A stretch of 8,342 nt of DNA from Candidatus Heimdallarchaeota archaeon AB_125 (GCA_001940755.1 MEHH01000108.1:1-8342), one strand, 5' to 3'; positions 1 to 6,113 are shown, counted from the stretch's first letter. Made by a program: numbers and translations. Notes: generated from the letters alone by a model not told the origin.

Positions 1-143
1 CTTCTTACCTATCAATATATTATGTGAAATGGTAGTGATGACTCTCAAAAAAATCCAGTGATTTTTAAAAATTATTTATCATGTACGGTTTTCCTCAACG
101 TGCTATTCGTTTTGCGAAAATTTCGTTATACTTTGGGCTTGTG

Positions 144-187
144 AGCGCCTTTCATCCCAGCCATAAATGGCTGGGTTTTACGGCGCT
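144..187 (-). repeat. Nested palindrome like an IS200/IS605-type right end
   Basis: An outer 6-base stem, AGCGCC (144-149) with GGCGCT (182-187), encloses a perfect 9-base stem, CCCAGCCAT (156-164) with ATGGCTGGG (167-175), around an AA loop. Read on the minus strand, the flanks GCCGTAAAACCC and GGGATGAAAGGC are what I recall from the 3' terminal hairpin of tnpB-bearing IS200/IS605 elements, where the hairpin follows the tnpB stop and is the 3' part of the guide (omega) RNA scaffold. The palindrome itself is directly visible; the family assignment is pattern recall. It could otherwise be a transcription-related hairpin, but no long T-run follows it. Confidence 0.7.
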
Positions 188-381
188 AGTGATAAATAGC
201 ATCTATAAGCATCTGATAATGGAAATGTGGGAAAACGAAGAAAACATGAGAAGGGGTTGCCACTCCTATATAAAGGCCAATCATTCGGAGAACGAAACTT
301 TGGGCCTTGTTCAGTTTCTTCAACAGCAGAAGATCTTATGATTTTATCATATCTATCAGCTATTCGAGAAAATAAATCCAT
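144..381 (-). mobile_element. Possible relic of a second IS200/IS605-type element
   Basis: On the minus strand a 67-codon open frame (381 to 178) ends with TAA at 180-178, directly before the palindrome at 144-187, which is where a tnpB gene of the IS200/IS605 type normally stops. The frame lacks the RuvC-III DxN motif and any CxxC zinc-finger pair, so at most it keeps the variable tail of the protein and the overlapping guide-RNA scaffold. The rest of such a tnpB would have to lie at higher coordinates, but the flavoprotein gene ends at 442, so the bulk of the element and its left end are missing. This would be a solo right end or a palindrome-associated short element. The link between frame and family is weak; the palindrome is the better evidence. 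Confidence 0.35.
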
Positions 382-417
382 AATATCAGAAAAATGAACT
401 TACATATAAATTAAATG

Positions 418-431
418 AAAAAACAAAAAAA
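418..431 (-). terminator. T-run terminator of the flavoprotein gene
   Basis: Read on the minus strand, T7, G, T6 begins about ten bases after the TAA stop of the flavoprotein gene (stop at 444-442). Archaeal transcription commonly ends in such T-runs without a hairpin, and no hairpin precedes this one. Confidence 0.6.
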
Positions 432-441
432 GAAGTGAAGT

Positions 442-1419
442 TTAGCAAATTTCTGTTGGCCATCCTTCATCTTTATACCAGTATGGTTTTCTGATCATTC
501 CAAAAGCATTGTGAGCTGCAATAGCACCTTGAGCTACGGCAATAACAATTAGTTGATATTTTGAGGCAATATCTCCTATAGCAAAAACACCTGGAACATT
601 TGTTCTCATTTCCCTATCAACAAGAATCAATTTTCCATCAGTTTCTAAACCAATGTCTTCAAAGATTTCTACACTAGTTTTAAGACCGACTGCCAAAACA
701 CATTTGTCACAATCTAATACTCTTTCTTCCTTAGTATCAACATTGAAGAGAACTACCTTTTGTAAGTTATCTTCACCTTGAAGTTCTTTCAACTGATGTT
801 TGTAAACAATCTCAGCTAAATCATTATCAACAATTTCTTGAACAGTAGTTTCAGCTGCTCTGAAACTGTCTCTTCTATGAACTAAATAGATTTTCTTTGC
901 AATTCCTGAGATAGTTCTGACTGCATCAATAGCAGTATCTCCTCCTCCAATAACAGCTACTTCACATCCTTTGAAACGATCTGGATCTGATACGAAGTTG
1001 TAAACACCTCTATCTTTTCGCTTGAATTTGTTTTCACCTGGAACTCCTAATTCAGCAGGTTTCGAACCAGTAGCAATAACTAGACTTCTAAAATTATAGC
1101 TATTTTCATTAGTTATGATTGTTAAAACATCGTCTTTTTTCTGAACTTTGATTACTCTTTCATCTATAATCTCTGCTTCTACTTCTTGAGCTTGGATTAC
1201 AAACTCGTCGATAAGTCTTTTAGCAAGAATACTTGGATTACCTGGATAATTTTCAACGATTTTTCGAGCATAAAGAGAAGTTACAATACCACCCATTCTA
1301 CCTCCTTCAAAGATAGTAACCTTAAGGCCTTTGTATGCTGCGATAATAGCACATCCCATACCGCCTACTCCCCCACCTATGATTCCTAAATCACCATGAA
1401 ATATGTCATCTGATGCCAT
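442..1419 (-). CDS. Thioredoxin-reductase-like FAD/NAD(P) oxidoreductase lacking the redox CxxC
   Basis: A 325-residue two-dinucleotide-domain flavoprotein, close to the usual thioredoxin reductase length. Visible motifs in order: FAD-binding GxGxxG at 12-22 (GIIGGGVGGMG), ENYPG at 56-60, ATGS at 116-119, the NAD(P) motif GGGDTA at 158-163, the NADPH-type HRRDSFRA at 181-188, and the FAD-binding GD at 282-283. Thioredoxin reductases carry Cys-Ala-Thr-Cys-Asp just before the second GGG motif; here that stretch is NFVSD (141-145), with no cysteine pair. The protein therefore probably does not reduce thioredoxin through an internal disulfide. Thioredoxin-reductase-like ferredoxin-NADP reductases (YumC type) also lack CxxC and have a similar 'FV.D...F.G' stretch, so electron transfer between NADPH and a ferredoxin or other acceptor is the best guess. 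A CDKC at 237-240 lies elsewhere, in a strand that often reads 'CD' in relatives. The start ATG has no clear Shine-Dalgarno site, suggesting a short leader. It was probably divergent from the esterase gene before the tnpB element inserted. Confidence 0.9.
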   Translation of the reverse strand: MASDDIFHGDLGIIGGGVGGMGCAIIAAYKGLKVTIFEGGRMGGIVTSLYARKIVENYPGNPSILAKRLIDEFVIQAQEVEAEIIDERVIKVQKKDDVLTIITNENSYNFRSLVIATGSKPAELGVPGENKFKRKDRGVYNFVSDPDRFKGCEVAVIGGGDTAIDAVRTISGIAKKIYLVHRRDSFRAAETTVQEIVDNDLAEIVYKHQLKELQGEDNLQKVVLFNVDTKEERVLDCDKCVLAVGLKTSVEIFEDIGLETDGKLILVDREMRTNVPGVFAIGDIASKYQLIVIAVAQGAIAAHNAFGMIRKPYWYKDEGWPTEIC

Positions 1420-1448
1420 AAGTGCCGGAAATCATTCTTATTAATAAT

Positions 1449-1457
1449 CTTTATGAA
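1449..1457 (-). promoter_or_regulatory. Weak TATA-like box for the flavoprotein gene
   Basis: TTCATAAAG on the minus strand lies 30-38 bases before the ATG, placing a start site a few bases before the codon, as in archaeal short-leader transcripts. An alternative AT-rich stretch, TTATTAATAAG, lies about ten bases closer. Neither matches the consensus strongly. Confidence 0.3.
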
Positions 1458-1483
1458 CTGGACATGATGAAGCGAAAAGATAA

Positions 1484-1504
1484 TGGTTAGATTCTTCCGC
1501 TATT
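1484..1504 (+). repeat. Left terminal inverted repeat of the tnpB element
   Basis: The sequence runs TGGTT, AGATTC, then TTCCGCTATT. Its reverse complement is found at 2835-2855 with 18 of 21 matches, including TGGTTA at the outer end and TTCCGCTATT at the inner end. It starts 25 bases beyond the tnpB stop codon. TAA (1481-1483) lies just outside. Confidence 0.75.
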
Positions 1505-1640
1505 GCGTTAAAACCTTTTCCTAGATTTATCAGAGCTCGAAGCTCCATCTAAGAGGGTAAACCACATACCCTACTACCCCGCCCACACTTCGAATTGGAA
1601 GTGCTTGCGGATCGCCTTTAAGTAAAATATTATACGCACC
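1484..1640 (-). ncRNA. Candidate omega (guide) RNA scaffold over the tnpB 3' end
   Basis: TnpB nucleases use an RNA made from the 3' end of their own gene and the element's right end. Here the last ~110 coding bases are clearly GC-richer than the surroundings (32 G or C in 1561-1620 by eye count) and contain two hairpins on the minus strand: CACTTC-N6-GAAGTG (1586-1603) and GAGCT-TCG-AGCTC (1533-1545), the latter ending against the TGA stop. The 3' boundary is set at the inverted repeat; a guide would then be the flank below 1481. The 5' limit is a guess. There is no strong terminal hairpin like the one at 144-187. Confidence 0.35.
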
Positions 1641-2777
1641 ATTAACGTCAGCATTGATCAAAAAACCTTTAGCAGACTTGAATAACCCTCGCTTGATTCT
1701 TCTTCCAAGGTAGTTAGGTTGTTGCTGAGGATACTCATTGTCAAGAAAACTGCATTTGGAAGTGTAATCTTCCTCTATCCTCTCAACTACTATCCCCTGT
1801 TCCTCAGCTTTATACTTAAGTGCATGAATGAATCTATCAAAGGGCAGGGTCACGAACATTTGGGTAGTCTTCTTCCTTAGTTGTACCTGCTGTTTCCAGT
1901 GGGGATTATAACCTATATACACTCTCTGTATCCCTGTTTGTACCCAAAGTTTGACAAACTTGCTGCTCATCTGATGAACCCAGTTCTTCACTTTTCTGCG
2001 TTTAGTTTCACGTAGCTGATGAAACCTTTTTCCATATTCTAACATTTTCTGCTGTTTCAAATTTGGTTTTTGTTGTTGTGCATACTTTCGTTGTAATTTC
2101 TTGACTTCTTTCAGATAGAACCTGATGATAGATTTTATTCCTTTTCCCTCATCCTTGACAACAATCGGTCTGCTCTGGATGTTGTCTACATAAGTGATGA
2201 GGTTGTGGACGCCAAGGTCTATCGCTCCTATATTTGTCCCTAGCACCTCTACTTCTGGAACAAGTTTGCTATAAACTAACTCAACCGTATACCCTATCCC
2301 TCTTGGAATCACCCGTACTTCTTTGAGTTTGACAGTCTTTTTTAGTCGAGTCTTGATTGTAAAGGAAATCTTCTGGAAGAGAAGGGTTTGATTCTCATCT
2401 ATCCTAGCTTGTTGGTTGGTAAAGATTGCCACTTGTTGCCCGTTTTTAGGTTTATATCTTGGGGGACGAGGTTTGCCTAAAAAAGCTGCAGGATTAGCCT
2501 GAAACTCTCTTGAAGCTTTAGCAAAACTTTTCCAATTCCGCGCTAGGAGTTTGAGTGTGTGTTGAGCTGTATGAGCTGGTAAAAACCTATAACATTCTTC
2601 CATTTTTAGTTGTCTGTCCAATTGTTGATAAGTTAACCACTTTTTCGATTTTTTATAATGTTGTTTTAACACAAACATTGCCCTATTGTAAAGGTTCTTG
2701 GTCTGATGGCACAAGATGCTGAGTGCAGGATAAGGTTTCACTTCCATCACTTCTGTTCTCCACACTTCTTGTGCCAT
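1530..2777 (-). CDS. tnpB: TnpB-family RNA-guided nuclease (IS1341-type), variant active site
   Basis: A 415-residue TnpB, uninterrupted. The N-terminal part has the family signature 'ALSILCHQTKNLYN' (18-31) and 'LPAHTAQHTLKLLARNWKSF' (66-85). RuvC-I is IDLG with Asp187; RuvC-III is ADVNGAYNI with Asp377. At the RuvC-II strand the usual catalytic Glu is replaced: VYIGYNPHWK (286-295) has Gly289. A Glu pair in EEDYTS (335-340), where canonical TnpBs have a Pro-x-Tyr-Thr-Ser strand, is a candidate substitute. The four-cysteine zinc finger is absent: only one Cys (SKCSFLDNE, 340-348) remains and the loop reads YLGRRIKRGLF. This matches a known TnpB subfamily in which GxNxxWKQ replaces the ExL motif, so it is not decay. 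I start at ATG 2777, not at the in-frame TTG at 2822, because a TATA box (2804-2813) lies inside the TTG-extended part and would place the transcript start about six bases before this ATG. TnpB cuts DNA next to a short motif under RNA guidance and favours retention of its element. Confidence 0.9.
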   Translation of the reverse strand: MAQEVWRTEVMEVKPYPALSILCHQTKNLYNRAMFVLKQHYKKSKKWLTYQQLDRQLKMEECYRFLPAHTAQHTLKLLARNWKSFAKASREFQANPAAFLGKPRPPRYKPKNGQQVAIFTNQQARIDENQTLLFQKISFTIKTRLKKTVKLKEVRVIPRGIGYTVELVYSKLVPEVEVLGTNIGAIDLGVHNLITYVDNIQSRPIVVKDEGKGIKSIIRFYLKEVKKLQRKYAQQQKPNLKQQKMLEYGKRFHQLRETKRRKVKNWVHQMSSKFVKLWVQTGIQRVYIGYNPHWKQQVQLRKKTTQMFVTLPFDRFIHALKYKAEEQGIVVERIEEDYTSKCSFLDNEYPQQQPNYLGRRIKRGLFKSAKGFLINADVNGAYNILLKGDPQALPIRSVGGVVGYVVYPLRWSFEL

Positions 2778-2803
2778 TTTCTTCTCTAAATTATCTCGCT
2801 TTT

Positions 2804-2813
2804 GATATATAAA
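2804..2813 (-). promoter_or_regulatory. TATA box of tnpB
   Basis: TTTATATATC on the minus strand is a near-consensus archaeal TATA box, centred about 31 bases before the ATG at 2777, giving a near-leaderless transcript. It lies inside the right inverted repeat, so the element carries its own promoter. It also argues against the TTG at 2822 as the start. Confidence 0.6.
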
Positions 2814-2834
2814 CCCCAACAATTCTTATACTGT

Positions 2835-2855
2835 AATAGCGGAAAAACATAACCA
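2835..2855 (-). repeat. Right terminal inverted repeat of the tnpB element
   Basis: Read on the minus strand it runs TGGTT, ATGTTT, TTCCGCTATT, pairing with 1484-1504; mismatches are confined to the middle. It lies 57 bases upstream of the tnpB ATG, leaving just enough room for the TATA box. TAA (2856-2858, plus strand) lies just outside. Confidence 0.75.
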
Positions 2856-2861
2856 TAACAC

Positions 2862-2867
2862 TATAAG
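2862..2867 (+). promoter_or_regulatory. TATA-like box for the esterase gene
   Basis: TATAAG lies about 27-32 bases before the GTG start at 2894, predicting a transcript start within a few bases of the codon. It sits only 3 bases outside the TAA that borders the tnpB element, so the element has probably replaced whatever lay upstream of the box. Confidence 0.45.
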
Positions 2868-2876
2868 TTGTAAGAT

Positions 2877-2894
2877 CTTCTTGCTATTAAGAAG
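2877..2894. promoter_or_regulatory. Dyad CTTCTT-N6-AAGAAG at the esterase start
   Basis: A perfect 6-base inverted repeat with a 6-base spacer overlaps the first base of the GTG codon and the predicted transcript start. It could be a repressor operator. It is AT-rich and low in complexity, so chance is quite possible. Confidence 0.25.
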
Positions 2895-3721
2895 TGATTT
2901 TATTGGATTATCCATTTGCTACTAATCTTGAATATAAAAACAATTCAGCTGTTTGTATTTTAATTTTCCATGGTTTAGCTAGTACACCTTTTGAAATGCA
3001 GCACTTAGCTGAATCACTTTCCAAAAAAGGATATGATGTATTCGCACCAATAATCCCTTATCATGGAACTACTTATGAACGTCTTCTTCAACTTGAAGAC
3101 CCAACAGAATTATATGAATGGGGAAAGGAACTAATTTCTAAGAAGAAGCAAGAATATGAGAAGCTAATTGTAATCGGTTTCTCTTTAGGTGCAGGAATCA
3201 CTTATTTTTCCGAAACCTCAAAACCAACAGCTGACGCTTACATAGGCATTAGTACAGGTGGGATATTTTCATGGATGCTACGACTATTCTCAATCATTTA
3301 CAGATTCATCAAAATTAGATCAATTCCCATCTCTTTGGCAAGTGATTATGATAGATCATTAGTGGATGAAGATTACCTACAATGGAAACTGGAAAACATG
3401 AATAAAATGCCTATGAGTATCTTAGTACATGCAGTTCGTCAGTCAAAACAAATGAAAAGAAGCATTAAAAATCTGGTCACACCTTTCCTGATTATTAATG
3501 GAGTTAAAGATTTAGCGACTAGCAAGAAAGCTACCACCTATCTTGTTAAGAATGCATCTTCAAAGATAAGAATGGGGTATCTTGTGAAAGGTGGTGGTCA
3601 CATGATTTTAAACACAAGATTTTTTGATATAATCTTTGAGGAAATAACAGATTTTATTAACAGGATTTTAGATGATGATAAATCTGGAATTGAATATTTA
3701 GGTGTGCTATCTCTAAAATAG
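2894..3721 (+). CDS. Alpha/beta-hydrolase, carboxylesterase or lipase type (COG1647-like)
   Basis: A 275-residue serine hydrolase. The oxyanion-hole motif is HGLASTPFEM (26-35). The nucleophile elbow is GFSLGAG (95-101) with Ser97. The likely acid is Asp206 in INGVKDLAT, and the catalytic His236 is in KGGGHMIL. The early part (LAESLSKKGYDVFAPIIPYH, 38-57) follows the pattern of Est30-like carboxylesterases and monoacylglycerol lipases. A lid-like segment (about 125-190) separates the Ser and Asp. No signal peptide is seen, so it should be cytoplasmic, hydrolysing short or medium acyl esters; the substrate cannot be read from sequence. The start is GTG: an in-frame TAA at 2888-2890 leaves no earlier option. 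There is no Shine-Dalgarno site, which fits a leaderless transcript. Upstream is the tnpB element; downstream, after 102 bases, is the DUF3160 gene. Confidence 0.88.
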   Translation: MILLDYPFATNLEYKNNSAVCILIFHGLASTPFEMQHLAESLSKKGYDVFAPIIPYHGTTYERLLQLEDPTELYEWGKELISKKKQEYEKLIVIGFSLGAGITYFSETSKPTADAYIGISTGGIFSWMLRLFSIIYRFIKIRSIPISLASDYDRSLVDEDYLQWKLENMNKMPMSILVHAVRQSKQMKRSIKNLVTPFLIINGVKDLATSKKATTYLVKNASSKIRMGYLVKGGGHMILNTRFFDIIFEEITDFINRILDDDKSGIEYLGVLSLK

Positions 3722-3755
3722 AAGAATTTTAATCTCTGAATACCTTTCTTTACTT

Positions 3756-3773
3756 TGTGTCAGAAAAGACACA
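3756..3773. promoter_or_regulatory. Dyad TGTGTC-N6-GACACA upstream of the DUF3160 gene
   Basis: A perfect 6-base inverted repeat with an AGAAAA spacer; beyond a 3-base offset, ACTTT on the left also pairs with AAAGT on the right (3752-3780). It lies about 26 bases after a weak TATA-like TTTTAAT (3727-3733), near a possible transcript start, and 50 bases before the ATG. It may be an operator or a hairpin in the leader. Confidence 0.35.
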
Positions 3774-3811
3774 AGAAAGTTAATACCTTTCCAAAAGTGT
3801 ACCAAGATAAA

Positions 3812-3816
3812 GAGGT
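3812..3816 (+). promoter_or_regulatory. Shine-Dalgarno site deciding the DUF3160 start
   Basis: GAGGT lies 7 bases before the ATG at 3824. It supports this ATG over the in-frame TTG at 3755, which would add 23 charged residues in front of the membrane segment. Confidence 0.65.
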
Positions 3817-3823
3817 TAGATCA

Positions 3824-6028
3824 ATGATAGCATTGAGTAAAAAAACAATAATTATTGCAAGTGCGAGTTTATGTGGTGTTCTTGCAATAACTGGTCTTTT
3901 GATTTCTCTCCCCTATATTATAAATCCAAGGGAAGGGATTGACTTTAATCCAGATTCCTTGATAAAAGGAACAGCATCTACATATGATATTAGTGAAACT
4001 GTGAGTACATCGTTTGGTTCATACACTCCCCTTCAGAATGATTATACACCAAAAATCAAACCTACAAAGATTGGAGATAATCTTCAGAATGTAGATTTTC
4101 AAGGTTTATCTGTTACTCCACAAATGAAAGCTTTCTTAGAACAATATGGTTTTGTAATTGTTGATGAAGGGTATGAAGATATTTATGAGATTTATAATGA
4201 AGAATTAGAATTACCTAAATTCATCACAACTGATTTGTGTTTACATGCTTATCATGTACTCTATGATCTAAGTTTAAGAATTCTTGAAGGAGAACAATTC
4301 TTCTTCGATTTTGAAATAATGCTCCAAGCTCTTAGAGATGACCAAATGTTGCTCAATGGTACTGTTTCTGATCCAGTTGTGCATGATGCATTGAAGAACA
4401 ACATTGCATATTTATCCGTAATGCTTTACTTGTTAAATAGTACTACAAATCCGATACCTGTTGAAGTTGAATCATTAACACTGGAAGAATTAGCTTTGAT
4501 AGATGTGGGTGAAAGAGCGCCTTCTGCTATCTTTGGGTATGATGAAGACTATACTCAATACACTGTAAGAGGACATTATACACGCAATGAAATTCTCGGT
4601 AATTACTTCAAAGCCATGATGTATGCTGGTAGAATAGGTTTCCTTCTTCAGGGACCTATGGGTGAACCTGAGATAGGAATACGACTTACACGAATGGCTT
4701 TATTGTTGATATCAAGTTTCAATGCTACAGCTTATTCCGAAACAGTTTGGGATTTCTGGGACAGAATTTATGAACCTACAGTTTTCTATGTTGGAGCTAG
4801 TGATGACTTAACAGCTGCTGAATATTACCAAATCTGGCAAAATCAAGGTGCTCCAGAAGGTGATGCGCTAGCATCCGAAAGTACAATTGAAGAATTTATA
4901 GAAGAAGCAAAGACATACAGAAAACCACTGATTAACTCTATGTTCATTTTTGATGCCTTTGGACATGAAAATGTTACTCAGGGATTCAGACTTATGGGAC
5001 AAAGATTCATTCCAGATTCCTACATCTTTCAACAACTCGTTCACAACAAGGTTGGGGGGAGATTAATGCCAACCGCTTTAGATGTTCTTTCAGTTTTTGG
5101 TAGTCCTAGAGCTGCTTTCTACATGAAAGACGAAGGTCTAATTTATCCTGATTATGATGATCAAATTGATAAACTAAGAGAAGAGTTTGGAAATCTTACA
5201 GAGTATGATTGGACACAAAACCTTTACTGGTCGTGGCTATACACCTTATTTCCTCTACTTAAACCAGCATCTGAAGGATATCCTAGATTTATGTTAAGTG
5301 ATGCTTGGACAGATAAAGCTATGATGACCACTTTAGGTTCCTGGGCAGAACTTAGACATGATACAATACTCTATGCTAAACAATCATATACTTATGAAAC
5401 ATCAATGCCAGAGATTCTCAAAGGATATGTAGAACCTTATCCTGAAGTTTATGCACGATTAGCAAGTTTAGCTGGTTTAATGAAAACTGGACTTGAATCA
5501 AGAGGTTTGATTAGTGAGGGTCCTAGTGGACATGGATTACAAGGTAAACTAGATACATTGGTTACACTAATGGAAGGACTAGTTACTTTGAGTATTAAAG
5601 AACTAGAAAATGATCCTCTAACAGAAGATGATATCTGGTTCGTAAATATGGTTGCAAGATATATTGAAGAAGTAGCTTCTTATCCCTCACCAGATGATCC
5701 TTGGGCAAGTGAAGCAGATGGGAGAATGGCAATAATTGCTGATGTTCACACCGATCCAAATACAGGACAAGTATTAGAAGTTGGAGCTGGTGACCCATAT
5801 TCTATCTATGTTGTTGTTCAAGATCATCAAGGAAAACTCAGATTGACTAAGGGTGCAACATTTTCCTATTATGAATTCAAACATCCTATGAATGATAGAT
5901 TGACAGATGAAGGATGGCATGAAATGCTTGACACTAATCCACCTGATTTGCCTGAATGGATTGTAAATTCATTGCCTATTCTATCTATTTCTGTGATACC
6001 TGCTGTTTTTTCAAGAAGAGAGGATTAA
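3824..6028 (+). CDS. DUF3160-family protein, N-terminal membrane anchor
   Basis: A 734-residue protein of unknown function. A single hydrophobic segment at about 8-30, after a short Lys-bearing start, makes it membrane-anchored or exported, with the large domain probably outside. There is no lipobox and no clear signal peptidase site. The DUF3160 signatures occur in order: FITTDLCLHAYHVLYD (133-148), RGHYTRNEILGNYFKAMMY (249-267), FRLMGQRFIP (388-397), WAELRHDTILYAKQS (507-521), GYVEPYPEVYARL (534-546), IADVHTDP (638-645), GDPYSIYVVV (656-665), FSYYEF (680-685) and RLTDEGW (692-698). Length is typical of a full domain, with no frameshift. The family has no established biochemical role that I know of; the conserved His, Asp and Glu residues could suggest metal binding, but this is inference. 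Start chosen by the GAGGT site. It has its own terminator, so it is probably transcribed alone or with the esterase. Confidence 0.9.
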   Translation: MIALSKKTIIIASASLCGVLAITGLLISLPYIINPREGIDFNPDSLIKGTASTYDISETVSTSFGSYTPLQNDYTPKIKPTKIGDNLQNVDFQGLSVTPQMKAFLEQYGFVIVDEGYEDIYEIYNEELELPKFITTDLCLHAYHVLYDLSLRILEGEQFFFDFEIMLQALRDDQMLLNGTVSDPVVHDALKNNIAYLSVMLYLLNSTTNPIPVEVESLTLEELALIDVGERAPSAIFGYDEDYTQYTVRGHYTRNEILGNYFKAMMYAGRIGFLLQGPMGEPEIGIRLTRMALLLISSFNATAYSETVWDFWDRIYEPTVFYVGASDDLTAAEYYQIWQNQGAPEGDALASESTIEEFIEEAKTYRKPLINSMFIFDAFGHENVTQGFRLMGQRFIPDSYIFQQLVHNKVGGRLMPTALDVLSVFGSPRAAFYMKDEGLIYPDYDDQIDKLREEFGNLTEYDWTQNLYWSWLYTLFPLLKPASEGYPRFMLSDAWTDKAMMTTLGSWAELRHDTILYAKQSYTYETSMPEILKGYVEPYPEVYARLASLAGLMKTGLESRGLISEGPSGHGLQGKLDTLVTLMEGLVTLSIKELENDPLTEDDIWFVNMVARYIEEVASYPSPDDPWASEADGRMAIIADVHTDPNTGQVLEVGAGDPYSIYVVVQDHQGKLRLTKGATFSYYEFKHPMNDRLTDEGWHEMLDTNPPDLPEWIVNSLPILSISVIPAVFSRRED

Positions 6029-6047
6029 TCCCTCTACACTTTTTTTT
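6019..6047 (+). terminator. Hairpin plus T8 after the DUF3160 gene
   Basis: AGAGG (6019-6023) pairs with CCTCT (6031-6035) around a 7-base loop containing the TAA stop; a T8 run follows at 6040-6047. The stem is short and four bases separate it from the T-run, so the T-run is likely the main signal. Confidence 0.55.
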
Positions 6048-6066
6048 CACGGTTTCTATCATATAA

Positions 6067-6079
6067 TTTATAATATATG
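6067..6079 (+). promoter_or_regulatory. TATA box of the phosphatase gene
   Basis: TTTATAATATATG lies about 50 bases before the TTG start. A transcript start about 26 bases after its centre (near 6098) would leave a leader of roughly 28 bases with room for the Shine-Dalgarno site at 6114-6118. Together with the T8 run upstream, this marks a new transcription unit. Confidence 0.5.
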
Positions 6080-6113
6080 TTCTTGAAAAAATATTAAGAA
6101 TTAACTGATTACT

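Larger units (their letters stand above)
1..441. other. Gene-poor region before the flavoprotein gene
   Basis: I see no confident gene here. A plus-strand frame from 81 to 341 runs straight through the palindrome at 144-187, has no recognisable motif and no ribosome binding site, so I do not call it. The main content is the nested palindrome at 144-187, a possible decayed tnpB tail on the minus strand (178-381), and the A-rich stretch at 418-431, which is the terminator of the flavoprotein gene when read on the minus strand. Bases 1-80 are AT-rich with no structure I can name. Confidence 0.6.
1481..2858 (-). mobile_element. tnpB-only element bounded by inverted repeats and TAA direct repeats
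   Basis: One intact tnpB (minus strand) is enclosed by imperfect inverted repeats at 1484-1504 and 2835-2855, matching at 18 of 21 positions by eye, and the element is flanked by TAA on both sides (1481-1483 and 2856-2858). No tnpA (Y1 transposase) or DDE transposase is inside, so the element cannot move by itself with known chemistry. Elements of the IS200/IS605 family normally have subterminal hairpins rather than terminal inverted repeats and make no target duplication, while some DDE families (for example the IS1031 group of IS5, with TNA targets) do make 3-base duplications. The pattern thus suggests tnpB carried inside an inverted-repeat, possibly trans-mobilised, element. The TAA pair alone could be chance in AT-rich DNA; the 21-base inverted repeat is much harder to explain by chance. 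Confidence 0.7.

Noticed and set aside
81..341. 86-codon plus-strand frame
   Set aside because: It reads through the IS-like palindrome, has no ribosome binding site and no recognisable motif.
2778..2822. TTG-initiated 15-residue extension of tnpB
   Set aside because: The extension contains the TATA box, so the transcript most likely starts downstream of it.
328..2881. 11-base inverted match AGAAGATCTTA at 328-338 and 2871-2881
   Set aside because: Matches of this length are expected by chance in 8 kb, and neither lies at a symmetric or functional boundary.
3755..3823. TTG-initiated 23-residue extension of the DUF3160 protein
   Set aside because: The ATG at 3824 has a well-placed GAGGT site and gives a natural short positively charged start before the membrane segment.
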